DNA of 37,064 nucleotides from an uncultured Pseudomonadota bacterium. GTDB lineage: Bacteria; Pseudomonadota; Gammaproteobacteria; Burkholderiales; Thiobacillaceae. This document shows, piece by piece, positions 1 to 9,565 of this stretch. Position 1 is the first letter of the stretch; every line of letters starts with the position of its first letter. The notes beneath the pieces are model-generated. The model saw only the letters and a list, made by a program, of their open reading frames with translations. It did not search any database and was not told the DNA's origin. The position numbers and the translations under genes are program-made. The stretch covers positions 1 through 37,064 of the forward strand of contig CAILNT010000132.1 of NCBI GenBank assembly GCA_903835655.1, in the 5' to 3' direction.

Positions 1-1
1 A

Positions 2-259
2 CGCTACCTGAATATCTACAACCACCACATTCCACAACGCGCTCTGAACCACCTGGCACCCATCCAGGCTCTGAAAAAATGGCAGGCGGAAAAACCCGAA
101 TTATTCGTTAAGCGCGTTTATAAACAGGCGGGACTGGACACCTATCCACAGGATGGCGTGTGTGAATGTACGTGTCCATCCACAGGCCACGCCAAGATAT
201 CCACAGGCACGAGCAGGTCACTGATCTGCGCCTTTGTACCCTTCGGAGCGCGGCTGTAG
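2..259 (+). mobile_element. IS481-like transposase, C-terminal end (partial, extends left of window)
   Basis: The reading frame entering at base 2 encodes RYLNIYNHHIPQRALNHLAP, then a KKWQAEKPELF / VKRVYKQAGLDT tail. This resembles the end of the integrase-core (DDE) domain of IS481-type transposases: paired histidines after YN, then the PQRAL and KKWQ...PELF motifs. As I recall, family members end close to the GLDT reached at base 142. Here the frame reads on to a TAG at 257-259, so about 38 residues appear to come from flanking DNA and overlap the end of the rep gene on the other strand. This suggests the IS end has been altered. The catalytic domain lies outside the window, so integrity cannot be judged. 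Confidence 0.7.
142..207. promoter_or_regulatory. three DnaA-box-like TATCCACAGG repeats
   Basis: CTATCCACAGG (142), CCATCCACAGG (176) and ATATCCACAGG (197) occur within 66 bases at the 3' end of the rep gene. Each contains a 9-mer with one or two mismatches to the DnaA box TTATCCACA. They could be DnaA boxes of a plasmid origin. They could also be internal repeats of the IS terminus that ends here. No AT-rich unwinding region is seen beside them. Confidence 0.35.
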
Positions 260-1029
260 AACGTCACCATGTCACCCCCGTCATCGACCACCATGCGATA
301 GTCAGGTAGCTCGTCGGTCGCGGTGAGGAGTCGTCGGAACTCGCGTAGCGATGACGTGCTGCCAGATTTTTCCCGCAGGGTAGTGAGGGTCACACGCCAC
401 TTCGGCTGAGCGCCGCAGTGTTTCCTGGCGACCGCATAGATTCGGCGGTCGAGAGGCCGCCGAAGCAGAAAATAATCTCGACTGAGGGTCAGTACATCTC
501 GCGCCAGGATTGACCGCCAGAGCCAGTCCGGCAGCGTCACCTCGATGGCGACCATGCGATCGTCGTGGTCGCGCTCGACGATCTGCCACGCATCGATTAA
601 CCCGAATCCCGCCCGCGTGCGGCGGCCATCTGTCGCGATGTTGGTTTCGATGCGTGTTTCACCGAGCCTCCGAAGGGCATCGCCCAGACGCATGTAGCCC
701 ACGCCTGCTATGGGCCTGTTCGTCGCGGTCAGAAAATCATAGGCCGTAAAACGCACGATGCGGCTGACATCATCACGCCCCCGATTGAGTGCCTCGACGA
801 GCTGGCTGGTGCAGTAGTACCACACGTCCTGATCATGCACGGTAGCCGCCCCGCTCGCGCCGGGGCGGACCTCCACCATAACGCCGCCGCGCTCATATTT
901 CCGCGCGCGCTTGTCGCCCGCGCGAAGCGCGAACAGCGGGTGCTCCAGGCTAGGAATATCTGATTTCAGTCGCGGGTCGAGTATGTCCGCGACCATGTAG
1001 TCCTGCTGGGGAGGCTGATGGGGAGCCAT
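142..1029 (-). CDS. plasmid replication initiator protein A family (RPA-like)
   Basis: A protein of about 295 residues from ATG 1029 resembles the replication initiator protein A family of broad-host-range plasmids and integrated plasmids. Visible features are an N-terminal block (RPGASGAATVHDQDVWYYCT), the LNRGRDDVSRIVRFTAYDFL segment, and a winged-helix-like C-terminal part (LREKSGSTSSLREFRRLL, LPDYRMVVDDGGDMV). I chose ATG 1029 because the upstream gene's TGA overlaps it (TGATG), which indicates translational coupling. An in-frame start at 1119 would run back into that gene. The last 20 or so residues lie over DNA next to an IS end and carry repeated TCCACAGG motifs, so the natural C-terminus may be changed. 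It is the last gene of a minus-strand operon. Inferred role: opening the plasmid origin. It may be silent in an integrated element. Confidence 0.75.
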   Translation of the reverse strand: MAPHQPPQQDYMVADILDPRLKSDIPSLEHPLFALRAGDKRARKYERGGVMVEVRPGASGAATVHDQDVWYYCTSQLVEALNRGRDDVSRIVRFTAYDFLTATNRPIAGVGYMRLGDALRRLGETRIETNIATDGRRTRAGFGLIDAWQIVERDHDDRMVAIEVTLPDWLWRSILARDVLTLSRDYFLLRRPLDRRIYAVARKHCGAQPKWRVTLTTLREKSGSTSSLREFRRLLTATDELPDYRMVVDDGGDMVTFYSRAPKGTKAQISDLLVPVDILAWPVDGHVHSHTPSCG

Positions 1030-1493
1030 CACACACCCGCTACGTGGACACCGGCCAGGAAAAATAGGCCACACTGGGTTACCCGCTCGGCAGCGGCGAC
1101 CATGATCTGCTGGGCACAACGAGGGGTTACCCCGAGACGCTCAGCCAGGCCGGCACTATCGACAGCCAAAACCGCCTCCAGATGCTTGGGCAGGATGGCA
1201 GTGGGCCATCTCTCTCTATCTGAACTGGCATGGGCGACGCCAGGGTGGCGGCCCGCAGTTACCCAACCGGGCCGACCTCGTCGTCGATGCCGATGGTGCC
1301 CATCTGGATCATCTGGCGCGCGAGCACCCTGCGGGTAGCCTCCACAATCCAGCCTTCCCCGCGTCTGGGCTCGCTGAGCGATGATCCTGCCCATGCTGAC
1401 ACCCTCATTTTCATCTACCCCAAATTGGTGGGCCACGGCCTGCAATGCGGGCTCCAGGCTGGAGACATTGATGGGGGTGGTGGGGGTGGTCAT
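1029..1493 (-). pseudogene. frame-broken small gene of the rep operon
   Basis: The nominal reading frame (ATG 1493, overlapping the upstream stop as ATGA; TGA overlapping rep as TGATG) is open. Its middle third, about 1200-1380, is arginine/proline/glycine-rich and looks out of frame. In another minus frame the same bases read LSEPRRGEGWIVEATRRVLA then RQMIQMGTIGIDDEVGPVG, a far more protein-like sequence. That frame meets a TAA at 1259-1261 and continues as LRAATLASPMPVQIERDGPL. The nominal frame becomes convincing again at ILPKHLEAVLAVDSAG / LAERLGVTPRCAQQI, a helix-turn-helix-like segment. The simplest reading is an ancestral protein broken by two frameshifts and a stop. Sequencing error cannot be excluded. 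Operon position suggests a replication or control function, but I do not recognise the family. Confidence 0.5.
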
Positions 1494-1879
1494 GCTTCAC
1501 CCCCTTCCACTGCCTGAGCCGCGCGCATGCGCGCCACAACCTCGGCTTTGGTCGGCCGCCCACGGCGGCGTGGGGTGGGGCTGGGCTCAGCAGCGTGGGG
1601 CTGGGCTCGCTGCTCTCGATACTCACGAAGCCAGTCGAGCACGTCAGCGGTGATCCATCTTGGAACCCTGCTCCCCGGCGGGGTGCTGGCCGGTGGCAGA
1701 CTCTCGGGGCGGCGGCAGCGGTCAGCCTGGAGCGTGCCGACAGCGCGCCCGAGGAGGACGCTGAGGCCGTCGTATCCGATGACGGGCGGCCAGACCACAA
1801 TATGGCCGGCCGGGGGAGGCATATCGCCCTGGATGGCGCCACCGGCGCCGGCGATGGGGGTGATAGTGATATGGTGCAT
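1490..1879 (-). CDS. AlpA/excisionase-like small DNA-binding protein
   Basis: A 129-residue protein. Residues from about 34 (IGYDGLSVLLGRAVGTLQAD) to about 87 (PRWITADVLDWLREYREQ) follow the pattern of AlpA-type helix-turn-helix domains: a 'loops on a serial recognition helix' segment, an R-C-R-R-PESLPPA wing, then PRW..ADVLDWL. The C-terminus has a basic RRRGRPTKAEV stretch like an AT-hook. ATG 1879 is preceded by GGGAG at a good distance. It is the first gene of the rep operon and overlaps the next gene by ATGA. Such proteins usually regulate or assist excision or replication of mobile elements. An autoregulatory role through the palindrome about 65 bases upstream is inferred. Confidence 0.6.
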   Translation of the reverse strand: MHHITITPIAGAGGAIQGDMPPPAGHIVVWPPVIGYDGLSVLLGRAVGTLQADRCRRPESLPPASTPPGSRVPRWITADVLDWLREYREQRAQPHAAEPSPTPRRRGRPTKAEVVARMRAAQAVEGGEA

Positions 1880-1890
1880 TTTCGGCTCCC

Positions 1891-1987
1891 ACGCGGACGA
1901 GAGCCGGCCATCGCCGGTCTCCCGGCCGCAATGATCTGAACGTGGCGCGCTACAGCGCGCCGGCTAGGTCACGCGGACGGGAGCCGG
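1891..1987. repeat. 17-bp direct repeat flanking the rep-operon leader
   Basis: ACGCGGACGAGAGCCGG at 1891-1907 is repeated with one change (A to G) at 1971-1987, 80 bases apart. The copies bracket the palindrome at 1944-1961 and the leader of the AlpA-like gene. They could be binding sites for a plasmid control protein or a duplication scar. Confidence 0.5.
1944..1961. promoter_or_regulatory. perfect palindrome upstream of the rep operon
   Basis: GGCGCGCT, a 2-base spacer (AC), then AGCGCGCC: two perfect 8-base arms. It lies 65-83 bases upstream of ATG 1879 and just past the stop (1969) of the upstream gene. It is either an operator for the rep operon or a transcription end signal for the membrane-protein gene. 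There is no U-run, which favours an operator. Confidence 0.5.
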
Positions 1988-2481
1988 ACGGGGATAGGAG
2001 CTAGACGGGGGGTGAGCGCGATGCCGCAGGCCGGAAGGTCTAGCGAGGGTGGGGATGGTTGCCAGAAGGCAGCCACGAGAGATAGGGCAGCGATCGCGGG
2101 CAGGCCCAGCACATCGGTGAGCCGGGATGCGAGTGGACGCACCAGAGCCGCCCGCTGGATGGGGGCGAGCACGTCACGGGCGATCTGGTAGGCGCCCAGC
2201 CCGGTGCGGGAGCGGTCGGCGCAGACCACCGCCAACAGGAAGGATATGGACAAGATCGCCGCCATGATGGCGTCACCCAAGCCGGGAGCGATCTGGGCAA
2301 CGACCAGAGCCAGTGCCCACACCATGGCCACCACGCCCACCACCCCCACGACGACCGCCGGACGGGTCAGACCGTCATCAGTGCCAACTGACTGCGGCAG
2401 CCACCCCCGCAGTTCCTGCAGGAGCAGGGCAGCAGGGACAAGTGGGTGTGGGTCAATTGTGACTGATGTATACCGTTGCAT
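1969..2481 (-). CDS. small membrane protein of the accessory element, unknown function
   Basis: A 170-residue protein not recognised as a known family. Residues about 43-68 (VVVGVVGVVAMVWALALVVA) and 72-90 (AIMAAILSISFLLAVVCA) form two strong membrane segments. A third hydrophobic stretch (LPAIAALSLVAAFW) lies near residue 130. The tail is proline-rich. A two- or three-helix inner-membrane protein is the most that can be said. The start at 2481 lacks an obvious Shine-Dalgarno sequence. A better one (GGAGG) precedes an ATG in another frame, so the N-terminus may be wrong or frame-damaged. It lies upstream of and in line with the rep operon, separated by 89 bases. Confidence 0.45.
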   Translation of the reverse strand: MQRYTSVTIDPHPLVPAALLLQELRGWLPQSVGTDDGLTRPAVVVGVVGVVAMVWALALVVAQIAPGLGDAIMAAILSISFLLAVVCADRSRTGLGAYQIARDVLAPIQRAALVRPLASRLTDVLGLPAIAALSLVAAFWQPSPPSLDLPACGIALTPRLAPIPVRLPSA

Positions 2482-2540
2482 GAGAACATGATACCCACCT
2501 CCAATAAATCGTCAAGAGCCGGGTTACTGAGGCTTACATC

Positions 2541-2622
2541 GTCACACCGCGACAACAGAATGCTTGTCACCGCTGCGGGTGACCACGCTTAGTTTGCCAC
2601 CCTACTGTCACCCGCAGGTGAG
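2541..2622. repeat. cluster of TCACC/GGTGA inverted motifs
   Basis: Three related motifs occur in 80 bases: GTCACACC at 2541, GTCACC-N5-GGGTGAC at 2566-2583, and TCACC-CGCA-GGTGA around 2608-2621. They resemble the better palindrome at 3248-3269 and may be sites for the same DNA-binding protein. Regular iteron spacing is not evident. Confidence 0.4.
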
Positions 2623-3247
2623 GGGATAAACCCTCGCCGGTTTTCTCTACCGGTACTTGCGGCACGGAGGCATTTCCAGGTTATGAACTGGTAGCAGCAG
2701 CAAGGCGGTGTTGGGGCAGGTGCGTGCATTGGGGATGCTGCTGCTTCATGAACATGTTCAACTGATAATGCTATAGCCCCGGTTGTGCCATGGACGGCGT
2801 CACCATACATGGCGGCACCCATCCTGGATGTTTTGGGGGATAGCTGTACGGTGGTGTAAGTGACCTCACAATGCCAAACAATCCTTCCGACAGCATCGCG
2901 GCTTCGAGACTGGGAGTAATGAAGCTCCCCTTTTGTGTGCTGGACCAGATCATAAACAGAGTGATCGCACTTTCCGCCGCCATCCAGCCTGAGCCGAATT
3001 GGGCACTTACCACAGCAAGCAATAGAGCGCCCAATGTCCACGACACTATCCTGCCAGACCTGCACGGTCCCGCATCAGGAGCATCCGCTGCCTCCACAGG
3101 AGAGTTGCATTGACGGTGAACGGATTGGTCGTAGCGGGGGTGATTGTTGCCATGGGGTCTATATGGCACGTAGAGCAGATAGGTGTCAGTGCTTCGGTGA
3201 CAAAGGGGTGTTGTGCTCCCCTGTATGGCACTAGGTCCGTCACCCAA
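2589..3247 (-). pseudogene. probable multiply frameshifted gene, unknown function
   Basis: No single frame across this stretch is convincing, but three successive minus-strand segments look like protein. From GTG 3243: VTDLVPYRGAQHPFVTEALT then PFTVNATLLWRQRMLLMRDR, stop at 3046. Next, in the frame ending at 2771: IVSWTLGALLLAVVSAQFGS / GWMAAESAITLFMIWSS, a membrane-type segment, then SLEAAMLSEGLFGI. Then, in the frame ending at 2589: VTYTTVQLSPKTSRMGAAMY and GTTGAIALSVEHVHEAAASP. This fits a small membrane protein gene disrupted by at least two indels, the same kind of damage as in the rep operon. The function cannot be named. The rest of the 2482-3324 interval holds only the TCACC-type motifs. 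Confidence 0.35.
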
Positions 3248-3269
3248 TTGTCACCCCGAGGGGTGACAA
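3248..3269. promoter_or_regulatory. 22-bp operator-like palindrome
   Basis: TTGTCACCCC, spacer GA, GGGGTGACAA: perfect 10-base arms directly upstream of the GTG 3243 start of the broken gene. A further half-site, GTCACCC, lies at 3239-3245. Position over the start region fits a repressor operator of the accessory element. Related motifs occur at 2541-2622. Confidence 0.5.
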
Positions 3270-3323
3270 CTGAAAGTAATCAGGTGCAACCAGAAGTAAG
3301 CCAATGCAACCTAAGTACTTGAT

Positions 3324-3415
<92 letters not shown>

Positions 3416-3563
3416 GGAAGGTCGAGAAGAATACACGGTGGCATGCGCGGTGGCAAGGCATCCACATGAAGCGTTCGTGGGCATGGGGCGTTAAAATCCG
3501 CGAATTCCTTCGCTCGGTGTTCCCCATGGTCTTCGTTTACCCACCCATTCCCCGAGGCCGGCG

Positions 3564-4277
3564 ATGACCTGGCGAGCGCTTCTGAAGGGCTTGGGGCTGC
3601 TCGCCTCGCTGGCGCTACTGGGTTTTCTCGCCAGCCATTTTCAGATCGGCGAGATGCTCTCGCGGCACTGGGTCGACCGGGAGATACGTGGCCGCGGCTG
3701 GAGCGGCAGCCTGTTGTTTCTGGCGGTCGGTACGCTTGCCGCGGGACTGGGTTTTCCTCGCCAGGCCGTGGCCTTTCTCGGCGGCTATGCCTTCGGTTTC
3801 GCAGCGGGCGGCGCGCTCGCCACCCTGAGCAACCTGCTGGGCTGCATGCTGAATTTCTTCTACGCACGCTGGCTGGGGCGCGCCTTCGTGCAGCGGCGCT
3901 TTCCCGGCCGGATGCGCAAACTCGACGCCTTCCTGCACCAGCATCCGTTTACCATGACTCTAGTGATCCGACTCCTGCCCGTAGGCCATAACGCCAGTAC
4001 CAATCTGCTGGCGGGGGTCTCCAGCGTGCGCGCCCTGCCCTTCTTCGCCGCCACGCTGCTGGGTTATCTGCCGCAGAATCTGGTTTTCGCTCTGGCCGGA
4101 AGCGGCGTGGACCTCGACCCGGGATTGCGCCTGACACTGGCGACGCTGCTGTTCGTGATCTCCAGCCTGCTGGGCGTGTGGCTTTACAAGCGCTACCGCC
4201 GACACCTGGCCGGGGTCACTGCGCCGGAACAGGCCGCGCAGGCGAATGCAAACGATCCGGCAACCGACTCGCCCTGA
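3564..4277 (+). CDS. TVP38/TMEM64 (VTT domain) membrane protein
   Basis: A 237-residue inner-membrane protein with the DedA-like VTT architecture. An N-terminal membrane segment (LLKGLGLLASLALLGFLA) is followed by the reentrant-type core GLGFPRQAVAFLGGYAFGFA, a further segment at LATLSNLLGCMLNFFYARWL, the LLPVGHNASTNLLAGVSSV motif and a final helix (LATLLFVISSLLGVWLYKRY). The C-terminus is hydrophilic. The family is linked to lipid scrambling or membrane homeostasis in bacteria and eukaryotes, and the substrate is unknown. A GAGG lies about 10 bases upstream of the ATG. It precedes two polyprenyl-linked glycosyltransferase genes, so a role in envelope lipid handling is a reasonable inference. 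Confidence 0.85.
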   Translation: MTWRALLKGLGLLASLALLGFLASHFQIGEMLSRHWVDREIRGRGWSGSLLFLAVGTLAAGLGFPRQAVAFLGGYAFGFAAGGALATLSNLLGCMLNFFYARWLGRAFVQRRFPGRMRKLDAFLHQHPFTMTLVIRLLPVGHNASTNLLAGVSSVRALPFFAATLLGYLPQNLVFALAGSGVDLDPGLRLTLATLLFVISSLLGVWLYKRYRRHLAGVTAPEQAAQANANDPATDSP

Positions 4278-4372
4278 TGGACCCGCTTTTCGTTCCCGTC
4301 GTGCGGCGTTACCAGTAGACTCGCGCCAGCCGCGTTTTCCCACGCTTTTTAACTTTCCAGCCAGCCGCCGCC

Positions 4373-5338
4373 ATGACGGAACCAGCCAAACTACGCGTTT
4401 CCCTGATCGCGCCGATCTTCAACGAGTACGAAAACCTGCCCGATCTGGTGAACAGGGTCGAGAGCGTGATGCTGGAGCAGGCGCAAAGTTGGGAGTTCAT
4501 CTGTGTGGACGACGGTTCCCGCGACGGCTCCGACAAACTGCTCAAGGAACTGGCGGCGACTCGGCCCTGGTTGCGGCCCCTGTTCCTGCGTCGCAATTAC
4601 GGCCAGTCCACGGCGATGCAGGCGGGCTTCGACGCAGCGCGCGGCGAAGTGCTGGTGACCATAGACGGTGACATGCAGAACGACCCCGCCGACATTCCGC
4701 GCCTGCTCTCGATGCTCGATGCCCGGCCCGAGATCGATATCATTTCCGGCTGGCGCCGCCACCGCAAGGACAAGGCGATGTCGCGCAAACTGCCGTCGCT
4801 GATCGCCAACGGTCTGATTTCCAAGGTTACGGGCGTGCGCCTGCACGACTACGGCTGTTCCCTGAAGCTGTATCGCCGCGAGGCGGTGCGCTATGTGAAG
4901 ATCTATGGCGAACTGCATCGTTTTATCCCGGCGCTGGCGCACGAATACGGCGCCCGTGTGATGGAAGCCGAGGTCAACCACTTTCCGCGCACCCGCGGGG
5001 TGTCCAAGTACGGTATCGACCGCACCATCCGCGTCCTGCTCGACCTGATCTGGGTGAAGTTCATGCTGCGCTTTCTGCACCGTCCGCTGCATGCCTTCGG
5101 TGGCGTCGGCGCGGCGATGTTTTTCCCAGGCCTCCTGATCCTGGCCTATCTGGCAGGGCACAAGCTATTCTCCCACGCCGACATCGGCGGCCGTCCGCTG
5201 CTACAGATGGGCATGATGTTCACCCTGATGGGGGCCAACTTCATCGGCATGGGCATCCTGGGTGAACTGCTCACCCGCATCTGGCACGAACCCGGCGGCA
5301 AGGCGCAATACCTTTTGCGCGAGCCCCCCAGCGAATGA
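4373..5338 (+). CDS. family 2 glycosyltransferase, ArnC/DPM1-like, polyprenyl-phosphate dependent
   Basis: A 321-residue enzyme with a GT-A domain. It has an N-terminal VSLIAPIFNEYENLPDLV nucleotide-binding strand, VDDGSRDGS at about residues 45-53, and the metal-binding TIDGDMQNDP at 97-106 (D98, D100). DYGCSLKLYRREAV lies in the acceptor region, followed by PRTRGVSKYG. Two C-terminal membrane segments (about 233-255 and 272-295) anchor it, as in ArnC, GtrB and DPM1-type enzymes. These transfer a sugar from a nucleotide donor to undecaprenyl phosphate on the cytoplasmic face. The stop overlaps the next start (ATGA at 5335), so the two genes are translationally coupled. Together they could make and use one lipid-linked sugar. 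Which sugar is not visible. Confidence 0.9.
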   Translation: MTEPAKLRVSLIAPIFNEYENLPDLVNRVESVMLEQAQSWEFICVDDGSRDGSDKLLKELAATRPWLRPLFLRRNYGQSTAMQAGFDAARGEVLVTIDGDMQNDPADIPRLLSMLDARPEIDIISGWRRHRKDKAMSRKLPSLIANGLISKVTGVRLHDYGCSLKLYRREAVRYVKIYGELHRFIPALAHEYGARVMEAEVNHFPRTRGVSKYGIDRTIRVLLDLIWVKFMLRFLHRPLHAFGGVGAAMFFPGLLILAYLAGHKLFSHADIGGRPLLQMGMMFTLMGANFIGMGILGELLTRIWHEPGGKAQYLLREPPSE

Positions 5339-6837
5339 TCGGGTTTCGTCTACTACTGGCCGTACTGGTACTGTTTCCGTTTCTCGCCCTGGGGACGGCG
5401 CCGCTCTTCGACCTGGACGAAGGCGCGTTCACCGCCTCCACCATGGAGATGTTTCTGCGCGGGGATTTCCTCTCCAGCCACCTGCTGGGCGAGCCGCGCT
5501 ACGACAAACCCATCCTGATCTACTGGCTACAGGCCGCCTCGGTAAGCCTGCTGGGCAGCAGTGAGTTCAGCTGGCGGCTGCCCTCGGCGCTGGCCTCCAG
5601 CCTGTGGATCCTCGCCACCCACGGCTTCGTAGCTCGGGTCAGGGACCAACGCACCGGCCTGGCTGCGGCCCTGATCGTCGCCACGGCGGCAGGGCTGACC
5701 ATCATCACCCGGGCGGCGACGGCGGATGCCCTGCTCAATCTCTTCGTCGCCGTCGCCGGCTATGCCTCCTGGCTCTGGCTGCGCGAGCGCGAGCGCCGCT
5801 GGCTGTACGCGGCCTGGCTGGCGATGGCGCTGGGTTTCCTCACGAAGGGGCCGATCGCACTCCTGCTTCCCGGGGGCGCACTGTTCCTCTGGTGTGCCAC
5901 GCGGCGCGACTGGCGATCCTTCTTTTCCTGGGCCATGGCGCCGGGGCCGCTGCTGCTGTTCGCCCTGGTGGCCCTGCCCTGGTTTGCCGTCGAGACCTGG
6001 CGTGAAGGCCCCGGTTTTCTCGAAGGTTTCTTCCTGAAGCACAACCTGTCGCGTTTCGACACGCCCATGGAAGGCCACGGCGGGCGACCCTTCTACTATG
6101 TGCCGGTGGTGCTGATCTCGCTGTTGCCGCACACGGGTCTGCTGCTGCTGGCGATGACCCGGCTGAAAATCATCTGGCAGGACGAATTGCTGCGCTTCGG
6201 CCTGCTCTGGTTCCTGTTCGCTTTCGCGCTCTTTTCCTTCTCCGGCACCAAGTTGCCACATTATGTCTACTACGGGTATGGCGGCCTGGTCCTGATCCTG
6301 GCCGCGCAGGTCGAACAACGTGCGGCGCGCTGGTTGCTCGTCTTGTCCGGAGCGCTGACCTTCGCCCTGCTGTTGGCGCTACCCAGTCTGCTCGATGCCT
6401 CCCTGCCCAAGCTGAAACCGGATGATCTGCTCCTGGCGAAAGGTCTCCGCTTCGGCCCGGCCTACTGGCTCTGGTGCACCGCGGCCCTGGTCCTCAGCCT
6501 GCTGTCACTGCGCTCAGCCACGGCGCGCTTCGCGCTGTACGCCAATGGTCTGACGGCAGGCGTGGCCGTGGCCTGGTTCCTGCTGCCCATCGCGGGCCAG
6601 GTACAGCAGGAACCGGTGAAGCAGGCCGGTCTGTTCGCCCGCCATCTGACCGAGCCGTTGCTGCTCTATGGCGTCAATACCCCCAGCTTCCAGACCTATG
6701 TGGGTCGCCAGGTGGGGAAGAGGCCGCCACGCGCGGGCGATGTGATCCTGACCCGAGAAAGCAGCCTGGCCGCACTTCCCGGGAACGAAGTGCTATTTCG
6801 CAGCCGCGGCTATGTGCTGACGCGTGTGAAAGAATGA
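5335..6837 (+). CDS. ArnT-like (PMT/GT83 family) integral-membrane glycosyltransferase
   Basis: A 500-residue polytopic membrane protein of the GT-C fold. The first helix leads to the periplasmic DLDEGAF motif (D28, E29), typical of ArnT/PMT catalytic loops. It is followed by GEPRYDKPILIYWLQ and FSWRLPSALAS, and further along ALGFLTKGPIALLLPGGALF and SGTKLPHYVYYG. About a dozen hydrophobic helices are present. The C-terminal soluble part is much smaller than in E. coli ArnT. Such enzymes take a sugar from undecaprenyl phosphate and attach it to lipid A, another glycan or a protein on the periplasmic side. The preceding ArnC-like gene supplies the likely donor. The acceptor is unknown, so calling it a polymyxin-resistance gene would go beyond the evidence. 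Confidence 0.87.
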   Translation: MIGFRLLLAVLVLFPFLALGTAPLFDLDEGAFTASTMEMFLRGDFLSSHLLGEPRYDKPILIYWLQAASVSLLGSSEFSWRLPSALASSLWILATHGFVARVRDQRTGLAAALIVATAAGLTIITRAATADALLNLFVAVAGYASWLWLRERERRWLYAAWLAMALGFLTKGPIALLLPGGALFLWCATRRDWRSFFSWAMAPGPLLLFALVALPWFAVETWREGPGFLEGFFLKHNLSRFDTPMEGHGGRPFYYVPVVLISLLPHTGLLLLAMTRLKIIWQDELLRFGLLWFLFAFALFSFSGTKLPHYVYYGYGGLVLILAAQVEQRAARWLLVLSGALTFALLLALPSLLDASLPKLKPDDLLLAKGLRFGPAYWLWCTAALVLSLLSLRSATARFALYANGLTAGVAVAWFLLPIAGQVQQEPVKQAGLFARHLTEPLLLYGVNTPSFQTYVGRQVGKRPPRAGDVILTRESSLAALPGNEVLFRSRGYVLTRVKE

Positions 6838-6964
6838 AAGGCGCGTCCACGGCCCCTACTCCTGCCACCTTGCCAGTCGGGCATCACGGCCTTGCGCGCC
6901 GCTTCCCGGCTCCCCTCTTTCTTCGGCGACGTGATACTTTTACGCCACCTACTCCACCGCCTGA

Positions 6965-6991
6965 GCCTCGCAGCGTTCAACGACGCGAGGC
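6965..6991. promoter_or_regulatory. inverted repeat in the glgP leader
   Basis: GCCTCGC and GCGAGGC form a perfect 7-base stem with a 13-base loop, 37 bases upstream of the glycogen phosphorylase start. There is no U-run, so this is either a weak leader structure or an operator. The rest of the 190-base gap shows no clear promoter. Confidence 0.3.
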
Positions 6992-7027
6992 GGACGGGTA
7001 CCGACTCCACTTGACCGAACAACCTCC

Positions 7028-9541
<2,514 letters not shown>

Positions 9542-9565
9542 CCCACCTGCCCACCCGAGAACGCC

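Noticed and set aside
2589-3065. A single intact gene in this frame
   Set aside because: Only its last part reads like protein. The rest is better in other frames, so it is listed as a broken gene instead.
5335-6837. True polymyxin-resistance arnT
   Set aside because: The fold and motifs agree with the GT-C family, but no other arn genes are present and the C-terminal domain is short. Only an ArnT-like call is supported.
6857-6863. Single TACTCCT heptamer upstream of glgP
   Set aside because: One heptamer without an inverted partner is expected by chance in 37 kb.
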